Origin: Bacillota bacterium
Lineage (GTDB): Bacteria > Bacillota > Clostridia > Tissierellales > Sedimentibacteraceae
Assembly (NCBI GenBank): GCA_023416855.1
Contig: JAEZGU010000248.1
Span: 1 to 22,763, forward strand
Reading direction: 5' to 3'
DNA length: 22,763 nucleotides
Position numbers and translations under genes: made by a program. Of this stretch, positions 14,923-21,442 are shown piece by piece (the stretch's first letter is position 1; each line of letters opens with the position of its first letter). A model generated the notes under the pieces. It did not search any database. It had not been told where the DNA came from and saw only the letters and a list, made by a program, of their open reading frames with translations.

Positions 14923-15880
14923 TGTAGGATCAGTAAGTACAGATCTTGTATTAATAGATGAAAATATGGATGTTAAAGAGAAAATATATTTAAGAACAAA
15001 AGGAAATCCGATAAAAGCAATTCAAGATGGCTTTAAAATTTTAACCAAAAAATACAATCAATCTGAAGTAGCAGCTGTCGGAACTACTGGAAGCGGAAGA
15101 ATGATAGCTTCTGCCATAATTGGAGGAGATGCCGTCAAAAACGAAATTACAGCTCATGCAACAGCAGCATTAGCTATAGACGATAGTGTGAAGACTATAA
15201 TTGAAATAGGCGGTCAAGATTCCAAAATTATTATATTGAACAATGGCATTGTATCTGACTTTGCTATGAATACAGTTTGTGCAGCAGGTACAGGTTCATT
15301 CTTGGATAGGCAAGCAGAAAGACTGGATATACCTATTGAGGAATTTGGCGATTATGCTTTAAAAGCTAAAAGTACTGTAAGAATTGCAGGTAGATGTGCT
15401 GTCTTTGCTGAATCAGACATGATTCATAAACAGCAACTTGGATATAATCAATCAGAAATAATCAGAGGACTTTGCGATGCTTTGGTTAGAAATTATTTAA
15501 ACAACATAGGAAAAGGGAAGACAATTCTTCCTAAGGTATTATTTCAAGGTGGAGTAGCAGCAAACAAAGGTATGAAGTCAGCTTTTGAAAATGCATTAGG
15601 ATTCGAAATTTTTGTACCTGAGCATTTTAACATGATGGGTGCAATTGGAGTTGCTATTATAGCTAAAAAGACAGTAGAAAAAGAAGGAAAAACTAACTTT
15701 AGAGGATTTGAGCTTGCTGATAGTAATATCATTTCACGAAGCTTCGAATGTGAAGGTTGTTCAAATAAATGCGAAGTAGTAAAAATTTATGAAAACAATA
15801 ATGTTATAGGTTACTTTGGTGACAGATGTGGAAAGTGGAGCAATAAACAATTACAATTAAATAATCATAAATTGGCATAG
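14903..15880 (+). CDS. Acyl-CoA dehydratase activase ATPase (BadF/BadG/BcrA/HgdC family) with Cys-rich tail
   Basis: This 325-residue ASKHA-fold ATPase couples ATP hydrolysis to low-potential electron transfer. The phosphate loop GVDVGSVSTD is at residues 5-14, the second loop GTTGSGR at 60-66 and GGQDSK at 103-108. The two cysteines that in HgdC bridge a 4Fe-4S cluster between two subunits are C126 (NTVCAAGTGSF) and C165 (AGRCAVFAESD). Beyond the normal core of about 260 residues there is a 65-residue tail with C283, C286, C290 and C309 (CEGCSNKC; GDRCGK). The ATG at 14903 follows AAAGGAG (14888-14894) inside the upstream gene; a TTG at 14885 is rejected. No dehydratase subunits are encoded nearby. 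Confidence 0.9.
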   Translation: MYYLGVDVGSVSTDLVLIDENMDVKEKIYLRTKGNPIKAIQDGFKILTKKYNQSEVAAVGTTGSGRMIASAIIGGDAVKNEITAHATAALAIDDSVKTIIEIGGQDSKIIILNNGIVSDFAMNTVCAAGTGSFLDRQAERLDIPIEEFGDYALKAKSTVRIAGRCAVFAESDMIHKQQLGYNQSEIIRGLCDALVRNYLNNIGKGKTILPKVLFQGGVAANKGMKSAFENALGFEIFVPEHFNMMGAIGVAIIAKKTVEKEGKTNFRGFELADSNIISRSFECEGCSNKCEVVKIYENNNVIGYFGDRCGKWSNKQLQLNNHKLA

Positions 15881-15890
15881 AACTAAAAGA

Positions 15891-15918
15891 AGGATCTCAA
15901 TTGAGATCCTATTTTATT
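15891..15918. terminator. Bidirectional terminator between convergent genes
   Basis: AGGATCTCAATTGAGATCCT (15891-15910) is a perfect 20-bp palindrome forming an 8-bp stem. It is followed by ATTTTATTT on the + strand and by TTCTTTTAG on the - strand, so it can end both the activase operon and the convergent gene, whose stop codon (15909-15911) overlaps it. Confidence 0.78.
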
Positions 15919-16397
15919 TCGATTTTACCATCTTCAATTAATTCATTAGCAACCCATCTTGCAACTTTACCGGTGATAGTGATGCAATGTTCTTTTCTTT
16001 CAGGGCTTTTAAAATCATCACCCTGCCATTTTCTTGTTATAACTCTGCAACAAGTAGATTTATACTCATCAATTATATAATCATGAAGTTTTTTTGATAT
16101 ATCAAACATTTTATCCTGCATTGGTTCACCTTCAACTCTACCGTATACTATACCTAAAGCCATCTGACCACCTGATACAGCTCCACACAAGCATTGAGCT
16201 TTACCCATGCCTATAGGAAATCCACTTGCTAATTTTACAATATTTTCATCATAGGGTTTACCTAAGATTTCATTTATTGTTTGCAATACAGCTTCACTGC
16301 AAAAATAAGTACCGCTTCTAAATAATTGCTCTGCATTATCTTGAACTTTATCTAATAGTTCTTCTTTACTAAATTTCATTGTATTAACTATTGCCAT
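15909..16397 (-). CDS. C_GCAxxG_C_C family putative redox-active protein
   Basis: This 162-residue protein shows the family pattern of conserved cysteines and glycines. C33 is in YFCSEAVLQ, C69 and C71 are in the GMGKAQCLCGAVSGGQMALG block, C116 and C117 are in STCCRV, and C138 is in EHCITI. Members are annotated as probable redox proteins from these cysteines; no reaction is known. The start is set by AGGAGG just upstream (plus-strand 16403-16408). It has its own promoter, divergent from the transporter gene, and shares a terminator with the activase operon. A functional link to that operon is not shown. Confidence 0.87.
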   Translation of the reverse strand: MAIVNTMKFSKEELLDKVQDNAEQLFRSGTYFCSEAVLQTINEILGKPYDENIVKLASGFPIGMGKAQCLCGAVSGGQMALGIVYGRVEGEPMQDKMFDISKKLHDYIIDEYKSTCCRVITRKWQGDDFKSPERKEHCITITGKVARWVANELIEDGKIEIK

Positions 16398-16425
16398 GAA
16401 TTCCTCCTGAAATCAAATATTATTT

Positions 16426-16454
16426 ATTATAGCATGTACAAAAAATACTTACAA
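16426..16454 (-). promoter_or_regulatory. Promoter for the C_GCAxxG_C_C gene
   Basis: On the - strand TTGTAA (16454-16449), a 17-base spacer and consensus TATAAT (16431-16426) lie about 29 bases before the start codon. Confidence 0.6.
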
Positions 16455-16520
16455 AGATATCATTATAGCAATTTTCTATAGTTAATGTTGAAACTATAAA
16501 TAATTCTAATTGTTAATAAA

Positions 16521-16549
16521 TTGATTATGTTTAAATTTTATATTATAAT
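16521..16549 (+). promoter_or_regulatory. Promoter for the TehA/SLAC1-like transporter gene
   Basis: TTGATT (16521-16526), a 17-base spacer and consensus TATAAT (16544-16549), 32 bases before the ATG at 16582. It is divergent from the promoter at 16426-16454. Confidence 0.62.
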
Positions 16550-16581
16550 TAGTGAGCTAAATATATGAAATGGAGACAATT

Positions 16582-17511
16582 ATGAATCAAATTCTAAAAA
16601 AATACCCTGTTCCTGTATCAGGGCTAATTCTTGGGCTAACTTCAGCCGGTAATCTTATTCAATCTTATGGTAACAATTTAAGAAGCTTATTTGGAATTAT
16701 TTCAACTATTTTTTATGTTTTATTACTGCTGAAAATTATTAAGTATCCAAATGATATTAAAGAAAATTTAGGCAACCCTGCAATAGGTAGCGTATTTCCC
16801 ACTTTTTTCATGGCTACAATGCTTTTATCTGTGTATTTAAAGCCTATTAATGCACATTTGTCATTATATTTATGGTTTGCCGGAGTAGTGCTGCATCTAA
16901 TTTATATTGCATGGTTCAGTTTCAAATTTACGTTTAAGTTCAACATTAAACAGGTTTTACCCTCATGGTTTATTGTGTATGTAGGAATAGCAGTTGCAGG
17001 AGTTACAGCACCAGCATTTAATATGAACATAATCGGACAAATGTCATTCTGGTTTGGACTAATAAGTTATATAGTATTATTACCTGTAGTCATTTATAGA
17101 GTAGTTAAAATTAAAGAAATACCTGAACCTGTTATGCCTACATTGGTTATTTTTGCTGCACCATCAAGCTTGTTATTAGCTGCATACATGAACTCATTTG
17201 AAGTAAAAAACATAACAATCATTTATTTATTAATGGCAGTTTCAATTCTTATGTACTTATATTCTATTATAAAATTAAGTGGATTAATAAAGTTAAAATT
17301 CTACCCAAGCTTTTCTGGGTTTACATTCCCATTAATTATTAGTGGAATATCCATGAAGCTTACTAATGCATATTTTATTAAGATTGAAAGCCCAATAAAT
17401 GTTCTTATTTATTTAGTTAAATTCCAAGAGCTTATAGCAATAGCAATTACTTTATTCGTACTATTTAAGTATATTAAATTTATTTTCGCACAATCAAAAG
17501 CTACAGCATAA
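16582..17511 (+). CDS. TDT-family (TehA/SLAC1-like) membrane transporter
   Basis: This 309-residue hydrophobic protein has about ten membrane segments and begins KYPVPVSGLILGLTSAGNL, typical of the tellurite-resistance/dicarboxylate transporter (SLAC1) family of anion channels and carriers. The middle part VTAPAFNMNIIGQMSFWFG and the repeated two-helix pattern support this. The substrate (dicarboxylate, tellurite or another anion) cannot be told from sequence. The ATG at 16582 is preferred over 16570 since GGAG (16572-16575) lies 6 bases before it, whereas the earlier ATG has no SD. It is a single-gene unit with its own promoter and terminator. Confidence 0.8.
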   Translation: MNQILKKYPVPVSGLILGLTSAGNLIQSYGNNLRSLFGIISTIFYVLLLLKIIKYPNDIKENLGNPAIGSVFPTFFMATMLLSVYLKPINAHLSLYLWFAGVVLHLIYIAWFSFKFTFKFNIKQVLPSWFIVYVGIAVAGVTAPAFNMNIIGQMSFWFGLISYIVLLPVVIYRVVKIKEIPEPVMPTLVIFAAPSSLLLAAYMNSFEVKNITIIYLLMAVSILMYLYSIIKLSGLIKLKFYPSFSGFTFPLIISGISMKLTNAYFIKIESPINVLIYLVKFQELIAIAITLFVLFKYIKFIFAQSKATA

Positions 17512-17512
17512 A

Positions 17513-17535
17513 AAAAACCGGTTATTCCGGTTTTT
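17513..17535 (+). terminator. Rho-independent terminator after the transporter gene
   Basis: AAAAACCGG (17513-17521)/CCGGTTTTT (17527-17535) forms a 9-bp perfect stem with a 5-base loop and T-tract, starting just after the stop codon. Confidence 0.88.
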
Positions 17536-17546
17536 AACTTTTATTT

Positions 17547-17671
17547 ATAGGTTGATGAAAATGTTCATTCTGCAAGGCGCCAGAAGACGGGCAACCGGAG
17601 CGTATTAAAAACTACGTGAGGATTGACCGGCTGATAGGTAACGAAGCAGATGGGCATTTTCATTAACCTAT
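17547..17671. repeat. REP/MITE-like inverted repeat element, about 125 bp
   Basis: The ends are near-perfect inverted repeats: 17547-17563 (AGGTTGATGAAAATG core) and 17655-17671 (CATTTTCATTAACCT core), with one mismatch. The interior is clearly richer in G and C than the flanks. It folds further: TTCTGC/GCAGA, ACGGGCAA/TTGACCGG with one mismatch, and a central CGTA-loop-TACG. No coding capacity is seen. The right end reaches into prfC and contains its stop codon (17663-17665). The ends recall, from memory, dispersed repeats of other anaerobes with TGATGAAAA termini; copy number here is unknown. Confidence 0.65.
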
Positions 17672-19243
17672 TTCATCTACCACATCAAGAGCTTCAATCA
17701 ATACTACCTCTTCATATCTTTCCTGAAAACTTCTCAAAGCATATGAATTTGTAAACAGTAATACCGGTCTATCATAATGATCAAATACTAACATGCATCT
17801 TGAATTTTGGTATTTCTTTAAACTGTCAGGATCATCGGTTTTTACCCATCTTGCTACAGAAAATTCTATGCTTTCCATACGAATGTCAGTATTGTACTCA
17901 TTTACTAATCTATATTCAAATACTTCAAACTGAAGTACTCCAACTGCACCAAGAATAACTTCATTATATTCGTTTTTATAAACTTGAATAGCACCTTCTT
18001 GTGCTAACTGTTCAACACCCTTTTGAAAATTCTTACCTTTTAAGGAGTTTTTAGCACTTACCCTACAGAACAATTCAGGAGGGAAGGTGGGCAATGGTTC
18101 AAAAAATACTTTTTCTTTACTGTTTGTTAATGTATCTCCAATTTGGAAATTACCTGAATCGTAAATACCTATTACATCACCGGCATATGCAATATCAACA
18201 GTTTCCCTTTCATTAGCCATAAGATGTGTTGATTGGCTGAGCTTCATTTGCTTACCGGTTCTTGATAATGTTACATTCATACCCCTAACAAATGTACCTG
18301 AGCAAATTCTTAAAAATGCAAGACGATCACGGTGATTAGGGTCCATGTTAGCTTGAATTTTAAATATAAAACCTGTGAATTCCTCATCAGTAGGTGAAAC
18401 ATACCCTGTTGTAGTTTTTCTCTTTGATGGAGGAGGGGAGATTTGAAGGAAATGCTCTAAAAACTCAGTTACTCCAAAATCAGCAAGAGCTGAACCAAAA
18501 AATACAGGCGACAACTTTCCTTCTTTAATTAACTCTAAATCAAATTCATTTCCAGCACCATCTAAAAGCTCCATAGCATATCTTAAGTTTTCTAAATTTG
18601 ACTGACTTAAAACACCATCAAGTTTTGATGACTGAACTCTTTCTTCGCCAAGAAATATTTGCTCTTTTTTCTTAAATAAATAAACAGTATTTTTTAATCT
18701 GTCATAAACACCCTCAAATTCTTTACCACAACCAATTGGCCATGTTACAGCTACTGAAGGAAGTCCTAAAACATCTTCTAATTCTTGCATTGATTCAAGA
18801 GGATCTTTAGCTTCTCGGTCTAATTTATTTATAAATGTAAATATAGGTATTCCTCTCATGCTGCAAACCTGAAATAATTTCATAGTTTGAGCTTCTATAC
18901 CTTTTGCAGCATCTATTACCATTACAGCACTGTCAACTGATGTTAAGATACGATATGTGTCTTCACCAAAATCATTATGACCGGGAGTATCCATTATAGA
19001 TATAACTTTATCATTATATTCAAATTGCATAACTGATGATGTTACTGAAATACCACGTTGCTTTTCTATTTCCATCCAGTCAGATTTAGCAAATTTAGCA
19101 TTTTTTCTTGCTCTTACAGTTCCGGCTTCACGTATTGCACCACCATGAAGAAGGAGCTTCTCAGTCAATGTTGTTTTACCTGCATCAGGGTGTGATATAA
19201 TTCCAAAAATTCTTCTTTTGTTAATTAAATCTATATTATTCAT
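17663..19243 (-). CDS. prfC: Peptide chain release factor 3
   Basis: This 526-residue translational GTPase, of full normal length for RF3, recycles class I release factors from the ribosome. G-motifs are SHPDAGKTT (residues 17-25), the switch I region KQRGISVTSS (61-70), DTPGH (85-89) and NKLD (139-142). The RF3-specific stretch RARKNAKFAKSDWMEIE precedes switch I, and the C-terminal domain keeps VGVLQFEVFEYRL. The start follows AAAGGA with a 6-base gap. The last codons and the stop lie in the right end of the repeat element at 17547-17671, which could also help to end transcription. It is monocistronic. Confidence 0.95.
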   Translation of the reverse strand: MNNIDLINKRRIFGIISHPDAGKTTLTEKLLLHGGAIREAGTVRARKNAKFAKSDWMEIEKQRGISVTSSVMQFEYNDKVISIMDTPGHNDFGEDTYRILTSVDSAVMVIDAAKGIEAQTMKLFQVCSMRGIPIFTFINKLDREAKDPLESMQELEDVLGLPSVAVTWPIGCGKEFEGVYDRLKNTVYLFKKKEQIFLGEERVQSSKLDGVLSQSNLENLRYAMELLDGAGNEFDLELIKEGKLSPVFFGSALADFGVTEFLEHFLQISPPPSKRKTTTGYVSPTDEEFTGFIFKIQANMDPNHRDRLAFLRICSGTFVRGMNVTLSRTGKQMKLSQSTHLMANERETVDIAYAGDVIGIYDSGNFQIGDTLTNSKEKVFFEPLPTFPPELFCRVSAKNSLKGKNFQKGVEQLAQEGAIQVYKNEYNEVILGAVGVLQFEVFEYRLVNEYNTDIRMESIEFSVARWVKTDDPDSLKKYQNSRCMLVFDHYDRPVLLFTNSYALRSFQERYEEVVLIEALDVVDEIG

Positions 19244-19377
19244 TTAATGTCCTTTCTATTTAAATACATCAATCTATCTTTGATATTCTACAACATATAA
19301 CAAAAAAATAAAAGAAATATTTTCATCATATTAAGCAGGCAACTCAAATTTTTTGGTTGCTAAATTGGTCACTACAA

Positions 19378-19406
19378 TAAGAAAACGGAAAGCTTTCACT
19401 TTCCGT
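19378..19406 (-). terminator. Terminator after the YmaF-like gene
   Basis: On the - strand ACGGAAAG (19406-19399) pairs with CTTTCCGT (19392-19385) and is followed by TTTTCTT. It lies 12 bases past the stop of the YmaF-like gene. Confidence 0.75.
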
Positions 19407-19417
19407 AAAATTGATTG

Positions 19418-19765
19418 TTATTCACAACATATTGGTTCTTCAATTCCGGTTGCAACCCTAACATAATGCTTATGACCATCATTACAAGTAGTATATCCTT
19501 CTATCAAGTGTATATGATTTCCATTTTCTGTTGGAATTGCTGGTCCGGTTCTTCCACATAGCTTATGGCAATGACAGTCATTAATGTCAGTTCTAATGTC
19601 TACTTCATGTACATGGCTATCGCCAAAAGGAATTGCTCTTCCTGTTACTCCTTCAAAGCAATGCTTGTGTATGTCACATCGTAGTCCTGCTGGACAAACA
19701 AAGCCTTCAGTACCATGTATATGCTGACGAATTCTATCATGACATCGATTTCTATTAAAGAACAT
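19418..19765 (-). CDS. YmaF-like His/Cys-rich small protein
   Basis: This 115-residue protein has 13 His and 10 Cys. Six HxH motifs are evenly placed at residues 15-17, 33-35, 51-53, 65-67, 84-86 and 98-100, and two TGxAIP blocks lie at about 41-46 and 73-78. This layout fits the YmaF family, whose function is unknown; metal binding is a reasonable inference. No signal peptide is seen. The start at 19765 is chosen because AAAGGGAG lies 8 bases upstream. The frame stays open to an ATG at 19909, but that extra N-terminus is AT-driven, has no SD and would span the promoter. It is divergent from miaB. Confidence 0.78.
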   Translation of the reverse strand: MFFNRNRCHDRIRQHIHGTEGFVCPAGLRCDIHKHCFEGVTGRAIPFGDSHVHEVDIRTDINDCHCHKLCGRTGPAIPTENGNHIHLIEGYTTCNDGHKHYVRVATGIEEPICCE

Positions 19766-19818
19766 ATGGCATACTCCCTTTTTGATTTTTATATCATTAT
19801 CTTTAGATGTCTTACTGT

Positions 19819-19847
19819 ATGATATGTAAATATAAACTATTTGTTCA
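19819..19847 (-). promoter_or_regulatory. Promoter for the YmaF-like gene
   Basis: On the - strand TGAACA (19847-19842), a 17-base spacer and TATCAT (19824-19819), giving a leader of about 45 bases. It is divergent from the miaB promoter. Confidence 0.42.
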
Positions 19848-19931
19848 CATAGAAAAGTATTTTTTAACAAATTAATATTATATATCGAATATTTTTTAAA
19901 AAGCAGCATCCTTTGATGTTTTTATTTTTTA

Positions 19932-19960
19932 TTGAACAAATCTATATATAATGATATAAT
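19932..19960 (+). promoter_or_regulatory. Promoter for miaB-mutS
   Basis: TTGAAC (19932-19937), a 17-base spacer and consensus TATAAT (19955-19960), 43 bases before the miaB start. Confidence 0.65.
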
Positions 19961-20003
19961 ACTCAGGATAATTACAATGTTTTAAGCAGAAAGTTGGAGG
20001 AAT

Positions 20004-21431
20004 ATGAACAGAAATAATATTGAAATAACAAATACAGAAAATGCAAAGCTTATGGGCGATAGAATAATAGAATTACGAAACAATAATGAACAATATTTTA
20101 TTTTGAATGGCAGAAAAAAAACTTATCATGTGTTAACATACGGATGTCAAATGAATGAGCATGATTCAGAGAAAATAGGAGGCATGCTTACTTCTATAGG
20201 CTATGAAGAAACTGATGATGACAAAAATGCCGATTTAGTAATATTCAACACATGTTTAATAAGAGAAAATGCTGAGCTTAAGGTGTTTGGAAAGCTTGGA
20301 GAAGTAAAAGGTTTAAAAAGAAATAAACCAGATATGTTAGTAGCTGTATGTGGCTGCATGATGCAAAAAGAAGAGATGAGACAAAAGTTATTAAAATCTT
20401 TTTCTTTTGTTGATATCATATTTGGTACTAACACAATACAAGAACTTCCGGGTCTTATATATGATGTAGAAGTAAACAAGAAAAAAGGTATTGATATAAT
20501 AGATAATTCCGAGTTAATATATGAAAATATGCCTAAAATGCGAAAGTTCAAGTATAAAGCTTTAGTTAATATAACTTATGGCTGCAATAACTTTTGTACT
20601 TATTGTGTAGTTCCTTACGTTAGAGGTAGAGAAAAAAGCAGAGAGCCAAATGAAATAATTAATGAAGTTAAACTTTTAGCAGAAGACGGTTGTAAAGAAA
20701 TAACTCTTTTAGGTCAAAATGTTAACTCTTATGGAAGCAATCTTCAAAATAAAACTACCTTTGCAGAATTATTATATGAATTAAATAAAATTGATGGAAT
20801 TGAAAGAATTAGGTTTATGACTTCACATCCAAAAGATTTAACTGATGATTTAATAAAAGCAATAAAGGAATGTGAAAAAGTATGTAACCATGTTCATTTA
20901 CCTGTACAAGCAGGAAGTAACGATGTATTAAATAGAATGAATCGTAAATACACAAAAGAACACTATTTAAATTTAGTAGAAAAATTAAAGAAGGAAATTC
21001 CTGATGTGGCGATTACAACAGATATTATTGTTGGTTTCCCGGGAGAAACAGAAGAAGATTTCTTAGAAACAGTAGATATTGTTAAACAGGTACAATATGA
21101 TTCTGCATTTACATTCCTATATTCAGTGAGAGAAGGAACTAAGGCAGCTGAATTTGACAATCAAGTTCCTGATGAAATAAAGCATGAACGCTTCAATAGA
21201 TTACTAAATGTTTTATATCCTATAGTTTTAGAGAGAAACAGCGAGTGTATAGGCAAGATTTATCCTGTATTGGTTGAGTCTGTTAGCAAGACAAGCGACA
21301 ATTATTTAACAGGCAGAACTGAACATTTTAGATTAGTACATTTTTCAGGAAGTGAAGATTTAATTGGTGAAATTGTTAATGTAAAAATTACAAATGTAAA
21401 AACATTCCACATGGAAGGCGAATTACAATAG
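20004..21431 (+). CDS. miaB: tRNA-2-methylthio-N6-dimethylallyladenosine synthase
   Basis: This radical-SAM methylthiotransferase turns i6A37 into ms2i6A37 in tRNAs. In the 475-residue protein, the N-terminal UPF0004 domain has cluster cysteines C48 (TYGCQMN), C84 (NTCLIRENA) and C118 (CGCMMQ). The radical SAM motif CNNFCTYC gives C194, C198 and C201. A TRAM-type RNA-binding domain ends the protein (about 410-475). There is a leader of about 40 residues before the UPF0004 domain, common in clostridial MiaB. SD GGAGG (19996-20000) is only 3 bases from the ATG, slightly short, but no better start exists. mutS follows 11 bases after the stop, the usual miaB-mutS order of Clostridia. Confidence 0.95.
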   Translation: MNRNNIEITNTENAKLMGDRIIELRNNNEQYFILNGRKKTYHVLTYGCQMNEHDSEKIGGMLTSIGYEETDDDKNADLVIFNTCLIRENAELKVFGKLGEVKGLKRNKPDMLVAVCGCMMQKEEMRQKLLKSFSFVDIIFGTNTIQELPGLIYDVEVNKKKGIDIIDNSELIYENMPKMRKFKYKALVNITYGCNNFCTYCVVPYVRGREKSREPNEIINEVKLLAEDGCKEITLLGQNVNSYGSNLQNKTTFAELLYELNKIDGIERIRFMTSHPKDLTDDLIKAIKECEKVCNHVHLPVQAGSNDVLNRMNRKYTKEHYLNLVEKLKKEIPDVAITTDIIVGFPGETEEDFLETVDIVKQVQYDSAFTFLYSVREGTKAAEFDNQVPDEIKHERFNRLLNVLYPIVLERNSECIGKIYPVLVESVSKTSDNYLTGRTEHFRLVHFSGSEDLIGEIVNVKITNVKTFHMEGELQ

Positions 21432-21442
21432 AGGGTTTTATT

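Noticed and set aside
16570..16581. Earlier ATG for the TehA/SLAC1-like transporter
   Set aside because: There is no SD before it; GGAG at 16572-16575 serves the ATG at 16582.
17663..19243. Ribosomal-protection tetracycline resistance protein or EF-G instead of RF3
   Set aside because: The 526-residue length and the RARKNAKFAKSDWMEIE and VGVLQFEVFEYRL segments fit RF3; resistance proteins and EF-G are about 640-700 residues.
19766..19909. N-terminal extension of the YmaF-like protein by 48 residues from ATG 19909
   Set aside because: It is AT-driven sequence without SD, it covers the likely promoter, and the internal ATG at 19765 has a good SD.
20201..20551. 116-codon open frame on the - strand inside miaB
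   Set aside because: It is antisense to the MiaB Fe-S domain, with no start signals.
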